This document shows, one piece after another, positions 13,701 through 26,300 of a DNA stretch of 64,000 bases. Source of the stretch: Balanoglossus misakiensis (lineage: Eukaryota; Hemichordata); the NCBI GenBank assembly GCA_040954595.2, contig CM082590.2, positions 9,858,001 to 9,922,000 of the forward strand. Direction: 5' to 3'. The position numbers and the translations under genes are program-made. The number at the start of each line of letters is the position of its first letter. Positions within the stretch are counted from its first letter, which is position 1. The notes under the pieces were generated by a model that saw only the letters and a program-made list of their open reading frames with translations, made no database searches and was not told where the DNA came from.

Positions 13701-15262
13701 TTATCGATAGTCCCCGGGCATAAATATTGAAAAGGGGCAGACGGTAGATGAGGAATGATGAGCAGAATCAATAATATCATCGTTATTGTGCAACTTGCAT
13801 TCATTTATGGTCGTCACATTTTGTCGTCTGGTCAATTTCTTGTCGTCTGGTCATTTTTTTGTCGCCAGAGAACGTAATATTTGACTGAGTGGAACCCTCT
13901 TCCAGAGAAGAGAAAAACAGAGTGTCTATCGCTAAAACTTTAAAATAGCAAACATCCTGTCGAGACTACTACAATAGTATGGTTTTCTGTATGTTTTATG
14001 CACAGACTTAAAACGTTAAAACTCTCAGAGTTTTTTTCTATATAATAAAGAACACTTGGTAATTTAATTCCACGTTACGACTTACGAGATATAAAATGAT
14101 AAATAATATTTTGCATAATAACACATGCAAGCGCAATTAAGAACAAGGACGGATTGTAGGCAAACACGAACAATACATGTACTGGGATAAACTTTAAGTT
14201 AATGCAGAAAAAATGTACAACGCCAAAAAGAGAATGCGTCCCTAGCCTTGAGAATAAGATGATATAAATGAGAACTGAAGGCCAAAAATCATTGTTGATA
14301 AGGTTAAAATTATGAATATCAATTAATCACCATTGATATGTATGTTTATGCGAATATGATATCAGAACTAATGACGTTCCCCGTAGGTGGAACTGAATAG
14401 TGAACGAAGCGGTGATCAAAAATTGATCCAGCCAGAAGCAGGGGCTAAGTAGCGCTCATAATAATAGTTATATCACCAAACATAAATCGAAGCAGCAAAA
14501 ACCAGGGGCATGACTGTTGGCTCATAATTCTTGCAGGGGAAGGCCGAACGGGCCGCGGGTCAGCCATTTCCGTCGGCAGCTAATAAATGTCGGAATCTTT
14601 GTTTGTGGGCGTCCCGGGGAGAGGGTCTGCATAAATCTCGCGGGAAAAGCGTGCCGGGGTGGCGAAAACGTGTCTGAAATGTCGTTCTTTCTCGGTTTTC
14701 GTGTTTGCTAAACTATCGTTGCACATCAGCGATTTTCATTACTTACAGAATTCACGCGAAAGTGTAGGCGAATAGGAACACAATGCAAATAACCATAATA
14801 TTATGCTAAATTCTTCTCAGGCTTAATCAGCCACGTTGTTGTTTGAATATCTAATTTTATCTGATGCCGTGAATTTCAGGGGTTGATGAAAATATCAAAT
14901 TCTGCGAATGACCACAAAAATAACTTGCGAAATAATAAAACCCACGGTGCTTTTGATTGCTCTGATGGTATAATAAGCACTGGTCTCTCCTGCGCCGCAC
15001 CGAGCCGGCCATATTTGCGTTAGATCCTGATTAGAAATTTTGACTTAAATTTGCCGACTAGGTGAGAGAGCGGTTGTCCTATTGGCGTGACGTCATACCG
15101 AGATGTGGGCAGAATTTCGCGGGAAATATTTTTTTTTTCAGAGAGAGGGGAGTGTTCAGTGACTTTGAATTAAAAGTTTCACAATAAAGCATCTCTGCTT
15201 CATCAGGCTCCAGGAACCCAACGCCGGTGGGGGTTTCAGCCACCGACCGCCGCCACTTCGTT

Positions 15263-16209
15263 GGATTAGCCCCGATGCCTGATCAGCCGACAAACGGGAT
15301 TAGCCGGATTAACTTAATGGCGCAAGGTTCGTCGCGGATCAACAGAGCACGAGGCGGCTGGGATTAAACTTTCAAATTTCCGCAAAGCGAAATCTAAATC
15401 TGCGACTCTTATCAGAAAGTGTCTCTGCGATCTGGCGATCTACGCTCGCCAGGGATTTTTTTCGTGCCGGAAATATTCTGAATTCAAATAACTTGACTTG
15501 TTCCAAAATTCACGAACTTAACATTATGTCGTTATAAATCTCGTTTACGTTTACCTTTTACATTTATTTTACCAGCTATGAACTCATGGGTTTGTTATTT
15601 GTTTACAACTTGTCCGTTTTTTGGACTCTCTCCCGAGACCTGAACAGACTTCAACTGCGGGCGCTAAGTCTTGTCGCTTGGTTGGTTTCCAAATCCACGG
15701 ACCACAGACGATATCACTGCCGACGACAGTGATATTCCCCTCATATCAAAGTTATCGCCTTCGAGTTCAGCGGGATTTTGTTCTTATACTTGCTGCATGA
15801 CAAATGTCAGCGCAAGTGCGTATGATTAAACAACAGAAACTTTGCACGGTCAGGTTTTCTATCAGAGTCACCCGCACGCTGCCTGGTTGCAAATCAAACA
15901 CAGCGAAAGCGCTTTTGCTGCCTCGCTGATTAAGTTCACTTTAAAATACATCTATAACCCCTGAAAGTCAAAGATGGGGGTATAACGTGATGTACGACAC
16001 AGATCCTCGGCCCATTGGCCAGCTAAGCTCCCTGACCCGAGCTGATGGTCTGAAACATATCGGCGAATTTGTGAGCATGAAACTACAGCCATCTTTCTCG
16101 ACACGACACAGCGAGGCATCACGGTCGACTCGCGCTATATCGGCGGTTACATTAGCGACTTCATGATGAACGAATTGAGGGGGATCTCTCCGCTAATCCG
16201 GTCTAATCC
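15263..16209. promoter_or_regulatory. GGATTA (Otx/K50-type) site cluster, candidate enhancer
   Basis: GGATTA occurs at 15263, 15297, 15306 and 15361 on the plus strand, four copies in 104 bp. TAATCC (the same site on the minus strand) occurs at 16194 and 16204. The area is richer in G+C than its surroundings. GGATTA is the core recognised by K50 homeodomains such as Otx, Pitx and Goosecoid. That it is a cis-regulatory element is inference. Confidence 0.35.
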
Positions 16210-18602
16210 GAGCCAATCTTTTTAAAAGAAACCTGAGCGGTTTGAAACTAGTGTGGATTTAACGGGGGGATGGGGGTGAGGAGCCTAAACATGGACAGAT
16301 GAGAAAGTGCAAAACGACTATACACCGAAAATTTCCTTTCACACACTCGACGACAACGCAAACTTGAAACATGGAGTAACCCTGCATCTTGTTTACACTC
16401 TTGACGGGAATCTCGCTCTGTGTTTGGAATCATGTCAAAATTTGGCGTCCCCAGGGGGACACGTCTACAAAGAGATCTGTTGTCAATTTAAACACAATTC
16501 TTCAGTTTAAGGTCAGAAACTGCAAACTCGTTGAGCCACCATAGGGTAGGTGGTAAAACGAAAAAACGAAATATTGCCCTTACCGACTGAAAATTCGCGC
16601 CAATGTTTTTTCATATTTTAAAAAATTACATTAGCTACACTCTAACAAAATTAACTGGTTGATAACGAACGCCTTCAAGACATTTCCCGCCAAAAGGGAA
16701 CAGACTCATGGATATTAAAATGCGTATACTAATTTTCCAATTCGCTCTCTTCTTAATGTTGAGGGCCAGCGTGCTAATTTGACTAGCTCACCCAATTTTA
16801 ATTCTTATCGAACGTGAGATTACGATAAAAATGATCTATCATTGGAGATATTCCCATCTTAGCGGGGACAATGTGAAATCGAATGTGTTTAACCAAGCGA
16901 CAAGATAACTATAGGTTATGTATATAACACAGGGATAGGCTGCAGCATGGGAAACAAAATGGCGGACGGTATGTCCACTCTCTCAAAATATCGAACACCG
17001 ATCACGTGGGCTAACATTGTCGGAAATAAACGTTTATAAATATTGATGTCACGCAATTGATTCATTTGGTAAATTTCCACGAGGAAGGAATACCGAATTT
17101 GATACAGATAATGTCGTAAACTGGAGCAATTTTCCTAGCGGAGCGTTTACAAATGAGTCATAATCGACGATTAATTTCAACACCTCTCTCATTTTTCTCT
17201 CTTGTTTATATAAACATCTGCCTCCTCGGGGTAAAAACATCGAATAAATTTCTCAAAGTAACAGCTAAACTCTCCATGCAATGAAACTATTTACAAAATG
17301 TATATAAAAACGTTTCATTATCAAAAAATACTACACATGGCTGAAACAAAATATGTTTGCCTGTTACATGTATAAGCAATTAGTACATCGACCGTCTTTG
17401 TTGTTACTGGACATATTATGGAATGACAAATATTCCACAAATTCGATCGAGAACTTCAAAATTCGATTGGTGAAAGATTTTTTGATTAACAAAGATGATC
17501 ACTAGTATGATTTAAGGGCAGGAGTCGCTGAAACTAACAAGCAATTATCAATACATCGTGTCCAACTTATTTTGGATGTTTTTTTAACATGAGACTTGTA
17601 ACCCTTTGACCTCAAATCAATATATGAAATTCCATTTTTGATAAAAGAAATTATTGGGAGTCTAAAATGTCACGTTAAGGGGTCAAAACATGAGAACTCG
17701 ATTCACATGTCTTTGTTAATACCACTGATCATGACCTGAAACCGACATGTAGTATGACGCTGCGGTATGCTTTTGTTTACCAACAAGTTAAGTACAAATT
17801 AGTCATGCTTTGCGTCCCATGACCTTCTGAGTTAAAACTATACATGACAATCGTCTTTTAAGAAATAAAAACAAAAACATATTCGATAATTTGAGAAACC
17901 GTTCGTTAATTTTAACTAAGCCTTGTATCAAGGCTTTGTGTGATAACTGTTTAAATCCAGGTACATTTAGTCCTTAGAAGTAAAGGTTTGCTGTTGTGAC
18001 TAACTGATTGTTACACAATCCGAAACTTGTTCACATCCTGGGAAGGACCCTAGTTCTAAAAATAGCACACTGTCTTCAAGATTATTGCACCGAGTCACAT
18101 GGTAAATCAATACCATTTGGACCTAACGAAAGGTCACCTTCAATCATCAAAGTTACCAATAACGAGATTCTTAACTCTAAACGCTAATTATGTTAATTTA
18201 TTGACAAACAATATTACAACTTTGAAATAAATACCTTCTGAAAACCGAAAAAGTTTTACTAAGATTAAATTAAGTTATCCAAGTTCTAACGGTTTGTACT
18301 CTAAGTGTTTTCAATCTTACGTAAAATTAAAACTTTCCCTGAAAAAAATGTTTAATGATTACATATAAAAAAATGAACATTTTATAGTTTTCAAAGATTG
18401 CTCATATTTGCAGTTTTATATTGCCTTATTATGAAATTTCTCTAGTTTCCACTTAATTTTAGTGGCGTCAAATTTTGTTTGCTTTTGTGTATAGTTATAA
18501 TACACTCGCGCGAAACCCTGTTTTACCGTTAATGCTGTGTTCTGGAGAAGATTTTTGTTTCACAAATTAGTTTTTTTTGTCGAAGAAAACGTGTAAAAGG
18601 TG

Positions 18603-20131
18603 TTAATAATCTCCACTGTTACTGAGATATGGCCGCGTTGTGTTGTGGACGTGGTTGTTGTATTGATGGGCCATGTGATAAGTTAATTGATTGCCATGGT
18701 TACCAGTGAGTAATGGTGGGCCGCGCGCGAGCATTGTTGTTGGTCGTGCACTGCCCACATCTGCTGTGTGTGTGAGGTCATCTGCCCTGTAGTGGTTAGG
18801 GACTTCAGCGTTGCTGTTGCTATCGCCAGAGATGAGAGAGTTGGGATACAGGAAGTTAGCCGTGTTCCCGCCATCCCCGGGGGACACGACAACTAAGTTA
18901 GAACGGCTGTTTAAGTTCGAGAAAGTTTCGCCACCAGCTCTCAGCGTGCTGGGCGACGGTACAAAATTGACCGACGTTGAGATTGGCGAAGATAGCGAGC
19001 AGCACTCCCGGTACTGGTAATGATTTCTCGCCGTCTGCGTGTCCTTATCCTCCGAACTGAGCTGCCCTTCAAACCTAGCGCAGGAGTCCATCCCACAGTT
19101 AACCTCCTGTGCCTCCAACTCCAAACCAGGGCTACCAACACACCCGTGTACATCCATCGAGTTTCCATTATCAGTGGTCGAGCTTTCGCCTGATCCAACT
19201 TTCAAAGCCTGTCGCTTGTACTTCATGCGGCGGTTTTGAAACCACACTTTCACTTGTCGCTCGGAGAGTTCCAACATGGACGCGATTTCAATTCGCCGAG
19301 GCCTGCACAGATATCTGTTATAATGAAACTCCTTCTCTAATTCCAGGAGTTGTGTGTTTGTAAAGGCAGTTCGTATCCTCCGAGCGTGCCCATTCTCTTT
19401 CCTGGCTTCTGCAGGGAAAACAAAAGAAGCGGAGATTACTGGCTTGTCAAGACAAAATGGCCGACGACCTAGTTCCGGCAGTGTTTTATTTTGACACTTA
19501 TTCGGTCGCCGATTCAAGTGAATCTCTTAAGTTTGCAATGTTAAAGACTGACAAGTTCTTGTCGCCAGCCTTTACCGGACGTCGCGCCACAAAAGGCATA
19601 AAAACTCGAAAAGGCGCAAATAGAACGTTGTTGACATGCGGAAAGATTGAAGGGGAAAAAGTTTGAGACGTTTGACGGGGCCTGTCATCACTTTTGATCT
19701 CTTGTGGAACTGCATGAAGCAAAGGTCAAACCTGACGTCAAAAACAGATCCACTCCAGTAAATATCAGTAGCAAGCATCTGTGAGAATCCAGAAACTCAG
19801 AGAACGGTAGAGAAAATAAATAAATCTTACCGTTCGAATCAGCTTCTTCTTCTTCGGGCGATCTTGCCTGTTTGACCCACGGGTATTCCGGGAGTTTGAC
19901 GGAGGGAACACCGCTCGATTTGCCGGGAGTTTCGCTGGCATGTGCCGAGGTCTGTAGTGTGCAGGCCGTGTGGGGTTGCAAGGAACGTGGCATGACTACA
20001 GACAGTGTGGAAGTCCCGCGTTTGATTGATGGCGATTCCACTGTCCTATTGATCGAGTGAGCCGGGCTTGTCATGAACTCGGCCATACATGGTTCACTAT
20101 TGATAAACCCCGTCTCGCACAGGCCGTCCAT
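18603..20131 (-). CDS. Hox2: Hox2 / proboscipedia homeodomain transcription factor
   Basis: Two exons: 19831-20131 and 18603-19408, giving 368 residues. The phase-1 intron has donor AACG|GTAAGA and acceptor CTGCAG|AA. The N-terminus carries a conserved block, [16 protein letters not shown] (7-22), and [10 protein letters not shown] (35-44), both matching the Hox2 family. The PBC motif is EYPWVK (82-87), with Val where Met is usual. An acidic run (SPEEEEAD) follows it. The homeodomain covers 109-168: [38 protein letters not shown], then [12 protein letters not shown]. The remaining 200 residues are Ser/Asn-rich and disordered-looking and end in SNSGDY. The protein is a nuclear anterior-patterning factor. 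It sits between Hox1 and Hox3 on the same strand. Exon 1 also contains TGATTGATGG (plus 20023-20032), a Hox-PBC-type site, inside the SIK codons. Confidence 0.97.
19409..19830 (-). other. Hox2 intron (422 bp, phase 1)
   Basis: This is the shortest intron of the four genes, flanked by consensus GT and AG. It contains a perfect TGACGTCA (CRE-type palindrome) at 19733-19740, 6 bp from an AGGTCA half-site, and one CAAAATGGC at 19453-19461. Confidence 0.9.
20023..20032. promoter_or_regulatory. Exonic TGATTGATGG (Hox-PBC-type site)
   Basis: The site matches the TGATNNATGG consensus bound by Hox/PBC dimers at labial-class autoregulatory elements in other animals. It lies within the Hox2 coding exon. 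It may simply reflect the conserved codons for Ser-Ile-Lys. Confidence 0.25.
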
Positions 20132-20298
20132 TCTATTTTACAAAGAAGCGACAGGATTTCCCGCGCTGGCATCAACTCCTCAGCAAAGCCGCAAAATGCG
20201 CCAGATTTTTTTCTCCCAACTCTTCGGCAAACTTTAAAACCCGAGTCAGATTTGTAAACTTATTACAAAAGGCGCTGCTGTAACTGACCACTTTGTGT

Positions 20299-20321
20299 CA
20301 CATGCTCAACACTTAACCAAT
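20299..20321 (-). promoter_or_regulatory. Hox2 upstream E-box-like + CCAAT module
   Basis: CACATG (20299-20304), in TGTCACATG context, is followed by CCAAT (20317-20321) after 12 bp. It lies 168 bp before the Hox2 ATG. The orientation matches the Hox1, Hox3 and Hox4 modules, but the E-box has one change (CACATG for CACGTG), making it the weakest of the four. Confidence 0.35.
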
Positions 20322-23300
20322 CAAAACCGCGCTTACATCAGTGTTTGGCAAGCAACGCATATTTGCATACTTCTCAACTCTCAGTTTGACAACACAGTCA
20401 CTAATATTGACCATCTCAAAGACATGGCTTGATAAAAAAGTACATTCTGTATGCTTGGGGAGAAAATCGTGTAGATGTTTACCCTTCTATCAATGTATGT
20501 GTTTTCATCATGTCCTCGAGGAATATTTAAAATACCAGCGAAATATTTTCAACTGAAAAGGTGTGGCCATATTACTTGATATCAAGGCGGTTTCATAAAC
20601 CCACAAATCATTTTGTCGGCTTTAGATGTGACGTCTTGGGTTCTAATGACCAACACAACTTAAAATGTTCACACATAATTCCGTAAGGGCATGGCAGACG
20701 GTCTGGCCGCAAATGTGTCAGACAGCAACGACATTTCGGGGGCACGTCTGGTGATTTTTTTTCCTAAACGATCAGGTCAACATTTTCAGACAAAAAAGGA
20801 CGATGATCAGTTTCATGCCAACGTTTAGCCGCGAGAACTATTAATCTTGCTTTTCGACTTGACATCGCTGTGCATACTTGCGAATGTTAAACATCTTGAA
20901 AGAAAAGGGGCGTTAGTCGTTTCGTAAAAACGCGACCGGACGTCAAGCTGTTTTATGGCAGTAGCGAGGACCGGGATGAAAGCGACGGTTGAAGATAACG
21001 CCGAGACGGCACTCCTGGTTCGTATTGTACCGTAACCAGATCTTCAACAGCGGCGAATGACTCGTGCACACACGCGGGGTCGACTATTTGACTATATCAA
21101 CAACCACCTTTTCAGGCAAGTATTCTGCCGTGCGCGCGGCTCGATCAAACTGAAACAATGTTCCCATCTTTGTATTTTTTATGTATTTTTATGTAAATCT
21201 TCTCACAGTAGGAAAACACCCGCGAAATACACCGATTCTGTCTAAAATTAGCCCTGGTTAGAAGTTTGAAGCGTCCGATTTGTGTGGTTTTAGAGCGCAG
21301 ACGACATTTTGTGTCTGGCCTGAGATTCAGACTGTTAATGACCTTTTGCTGTAAACATTCATTGTCCCAGATGCCACATTCTGCCCAAACGGAGGCCAAA
21401 TCCAACGAGTTACGCCAACACTTCCAAGTTTAATTATACCCACGATGCCTATTCGTCAATAGGCCCAGCCGGCTAGGGTGTTAATTTTATGCAAATTATC
21501 CTACTCTTACGAAACTATTTCATTCACAAGGGCAAACGACTGCAAACTTGAAAACACGTGTTCTGTGTAGGGGGACTGACAACAACAGGGGCTGACATTT
21601 AAATACAAAATAGTTCTATCTTACCTGGAGATGCACACTTCCCTTGGTTCTTTCATACTGCTGTATCCCGTGAAAATCCATCCAAATGGCAAACACCAGT
21701 CCAAAAACCACAAGATTTCCAACCAAGCGGACGTCAATATATACTCTCATAATAAGTCCAACTTTACAAAGTCTGCCAAAAAGCACCAAGGATTAAAACA
21801 ACAAAATTAGCATTTGGAAACTTGGAATAATATCCGGGTTTGATACTGTTGTTCGAAAACATACTTTTGTAAAATACTACGTACTATATAACATGAACCC
21901 GGTCAACTTTATAAAATCATAAAAAAGTTTGCAAGATTTATGAAGATATAGTGGCTGTTATATTTATGCTTACAGAAGATGACAGGTGGCACTGAACTGC
22001 TGACGTCATCCGTTCTTTCCTCCACCCCTTCTTTCTTTCATTTTTGTTAATGTAGTCCAGTTCGTCATCTTTCCGGGGTTTCTACTTTGTCGATGAACAA
22101 TCTTTAACAGGGGTTGACGCCCAAAGATAGCTTTGTACTCCTACAAGAGAAAACAGAATTGTATTTATTGTCAAATAAGTTCATTTTATTTATGGAGAAA
22201 ACAGTCAAGTTATTTGCTTGCTCTGTCTGTCTGAGTGACTGGCTGAGACAGCAGTCATGAAGGTCAAGGGGGCTGATGGGTGGATGGACGGACGGATTGA
22301 CCGACAGACACACAGGCAAACAGACAGAGTATAACCAAGGGAAATCAACGTGACAAGGATTGCAAAGGGCCAGCAGAATTTGTTTTCAATGCCAACCATC
22401 TGGAGAGACGGCCATCATGCCTCGCCAGAAATCTGGACATCTGAAACGTTTTCATGCATTAAAAGGAGAAAATTCCAGTAATGGGTTATATTTAATTAGC
22501 GATTCCTTACACATTATAGAACCCTGACATATAACGTTCGTTGGCCATAAAATAATTTCGGAAACGAGCTTTTCAATTAGGTTTTAGTCTCTGGAGAGTT
22601 GGGTCTCAATTCTCCCGCGATGACCGCGTCACAATACACATGAACACACAGAGGACGCAATAACACATGTCTTTGCAACAAAGTTGCCCGATGACGACAA
22701 AAATCCCAGACTGGCCGTCGCTGTGTGTCTGCCATTTTGGAGCATTTGTCGCGGACTGCCACACATTCGTCCTTCTACTACCCACAGGTCGAAAACGCTA
22801 CGATGGGACTATACAACGCAGACGATATTTTGTCTGCGAGTTTATTCGGTTTCCGAAATTGCGATTTTGATATTTCCTCGTCGAGCTTTCGCGCTGAGCA
22901 GTTAGTGCTTTTCAACGAACCACACGACAGAGTCTACAGTTCTTGAATCTCCACAAGTTTAAAATTTCCCTGTGCATCACCAGTCACTTTTTGATCAAAG
23001 CTAGGACACTTTCTTTTCAAAACACGCCAGTGAATTCTGTTGAAAACACTGCTTTGCTGGTTTAACGCCACGGGACCGCCATCGGAGTGTTCTTTGCTGA
23101 TTCAACGCCAATGCTATTAACCAAACCGCGGGAAAGTTGGGTAATATTGACAAATCTGCACTTGCAAACACTGAGTTTATACCCAACGACAGCGCAGTTT
23201 ATCGTTCACAAATTTGGCGCTGAAACAATAGACTATACAATACAAGAGCAAGAACGCCGGGGAAATATTCTCATCGAAGTCAGTTTACTTTTTTACGAGT

Positions 23301-26300
23301 TTCGAGATATATTAGCAATCGCGGACAACGTAATTGGCCATAAAAAAATTTACGATCCAAGAAGCACGCGTTTTCAAAAACACTAAAACACTGGTGTACT
23401 TCGTTTTAATATAAGGTCTCCGTTGTAAACCATTACAAATATATGTCTTAACATAAGAAATTAAATAGCTATACCGTCTTCCCGCTAAATATAAAATATT
23501 TCTCACTTCTGCATTTCAGCGGCCTGTCCCAAATCTTCCCGTCTTCTTTACCCGAGACATTTAAAAATATATATGTATGTATAACTGGGTTTAGAAGAAA
23601 ACTATCTGGCCATAAATTCCTATTTTACTATCATTTTGGGAATACGGTCGAATTTCATTTTGTTCATGCACTCAATTATATGAGTATAGCTGAGTACGTT
23701 CACTTCAAAAAGAATTATATACCCGGATCTGGGATCAACACCCAAAGACCAGAAATATATTTTGAAAAATTTAAATAACTTATGAAACTCAAAGTGTGGT
23801 TTCTGAGGTCAGTCTTGTTTTGATTTTAGCAGCTTCCCAGAAAAAAGTGAGTAAGTTGTCAAACCGCGCGCGTGGCGATCGCGCCATTTTAAGTTCTTTT
23901 CAGTGACTCTGTTCTTGTGAATTTGTAAATTCATTATAGCGCATTATTAGTTTCAATTTCTGCGGGTAGATCGCGATTCAAAATTAGAATATATGTGTTC
24001 AATCTAGCGGCGATTACAGATTCTTTACCTATCTCTTTCGAGGGGGGTAGTTTGAACCGCAAACGACCGGGCCGTAAACCTACTAGCGGCCGCTCTCACA
24101 TAAATCATTGCGGATAACCATTTCTGACACCGGTCTAGATGACCTGTTCTTTGTTATGGTTGTGGTTTACTGTTATATCCCGGCCCTCACCTACCATGTA
24201 AAACTTTTTCAATGTTTTGTATGTGCCTATGTGACATATAGGCCTATTTACTATTCACAGAAGGTATTATACTATACAGGCAAAATTATTCGGCCCAAAT
24301 ATGCACGTTGAATCAGACACTATGGGAGAATTTTTGTGTTTATTTTTCGCTCCATATCGTATTATGTTGTTATTCTTTGCCTGAGAAAAAACGAGTCGTT
24401 TTACATTTTATTTCTTGTTGTAATATCTCGTTCAGATTACCAAGATTTTACGAGTTTTCGTTCATGGCAATAAAGTCGCCGTTTTTGATGGAGCAGAATT
24501 CAGGCTTGTGTTATTTTTCTGCCGTGAAAAATCTACTTGTCAATAATAATGATTTTTCTAGGAAAACTACTATTAGTTATTCCATCAACTAGACACACAG
24601 AGTGATAGGTCCCTTTTGGAGGCGTGAATGACCCTGGAAATTGAACCTGATAACAGTACATTTGTACTTATATTTTAGAAAAAATATACTACTACATCGC
24701 TTTCAAGATGGCCGCCAACAAAAGCATGGGATTGAGGTTGGCATCGCTACAGCTGTTACAATTGACTCGCTCGTTGTTTTTAGATTTTTGTCACATTGTT
24801 TACAATATTTCACAAATGAATATATAAACAGCAACACGAGCTGTCGTGTTTTCTCCTTCGATTGATGAGTTTCCTTGATACAAAAAGAATCTTTCTGTCA
24901 TTGCTTTTTTAGTCATTTCGCTGAGACCTGGCGGTTAACTACAGCTTTTACCGCCCAAGCCGCTATCGTCCGGAACTTTTGCAAAAATTGGTGTCATCTA
25001 AACATTTCTGATATCGTCTGCTTAGTGAATTGCATATCAAGATATAAAAATCAATGAGATAACCGAAGGGAATGACTTTGTCGGAAAATATTATCGAATT
25101 TTAAAATCTGGCAGGTGATTCTGAACGATGGACGATAGTGTTTTGCGCGGAGCACAAGAGGGCGAGCGAGCGTTCGCGCGATGTCTGATTCAAGCTGACC
25201 CATAGAAGGCTGAGAAGCCCGCGTAATTATTGTCGAAAGTAGAGCAAAGGGGCGTTCGACAGTCTATGTAATTATCTTCCCAAATAAAAGCCACAAAATA
25301 TCTGATGATGTGGAAGGTAATAAAACCGTCGTTTTGTCAAATAGCGCGGCCATTGCCCGACACTGGTAATGGGATGTGTTATTCCCCAATTATAAACTTG
25401 TCAAGTTCAAGGCGCGGCCATTAATCAATTGGCTTAACTAGAAGGCCGTGATTTGAATGTGACAAGCAATTTCGTTACCTTGGCAACTTGATATTTTGAA
25501 CTTATCAGACGTGGCATTTATCGAGAAACAGTCCACTGACATTTTAAAGACAAACCTGGTTTGACCTGTTTGTATTTGTGGGTGTTTATTTTTCCTTGGC
25601 GAAAGTTTGATGCAGAACAAATATTCTTAAATTGAAGGGGATTTTCTCCATCGTGTGTAAAAAAATCTAGGGCGAGCAGGACTGTTGATTATAAACGGGG
25701 TCGTTCTCAGTGAGCCAAAGTGGCAGACAGCATAGTTTCTCTGGTTGATGAATGAGAATACCATTGCTGTTGAAATTGTCTTCAATTTTCGTTCGCCACA
25801 CACAGAGCTGGCAGCCGTGTCGATTCTTTTCTCGAACTTTCCCGCCTCTGTGTTTTGTCACTCGAAATTTATTACTCCTTGATTTTCCCCTTTGAAAGGT
25901 TCGCGGATGAGCAAAGAACATTTCTTAGAGACAGCTGGTTTCAAAATACTGATGATACATAGTAATTTTTTGAAGCTGACGACAATATGTGGCGATGTTT
26001 GGAGAAGCGCGCCATTTTGATTCGATTAAGTTGTCGCTGGCTGCCGTGGTAAATTGCTCGATTAAAACGACAAATATTGACTGGTTGAATTATTTGAAAT
26101 GGATGCTGGATTAAAATTCAACGACCTTCTCACAATTAGACACGGGTCACGTCAATAGTCCTTCGCATTTGGGCAGGGAGGGGGGATAACTCCTAAAAAT
26201 TATTCGAAGTGGGTGCATGAGTGTGGCTGGTCCCTAAATTGAGATACAATAATTAGGGCATATACACGCGAGGACAGCGTGTCAGAAATGACCGATGGCT

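Larger units (their letters stand above)
4980..18602. other. Hox1-Hox2 intergenic region (noncoding)
   Basis: 13.6 kb with no supportable gene. It contains the Hox1 promoter module (5114-5135), an inverted GCGGGA/TCCCGC pair (8389-8406), a repeat copy (10577-10718), TGACGTCA sites (11594, 15088), octamer GTCGTCTG sites (10435, 11187, 11713, 13823, 13842), CAAAATGGC sites (11694, 13381, 13565, 16955), a GGATTA cluster (15263-15366, 16194-16209) and AT microsatellites near 11225-11265. The block 11830-12140 is GC-rich and open on both strands; I judge it noncoding. A candidate Hox2 polyadenylation signal (TTTATT on plus) is at 18197. Confidence 0.65.
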
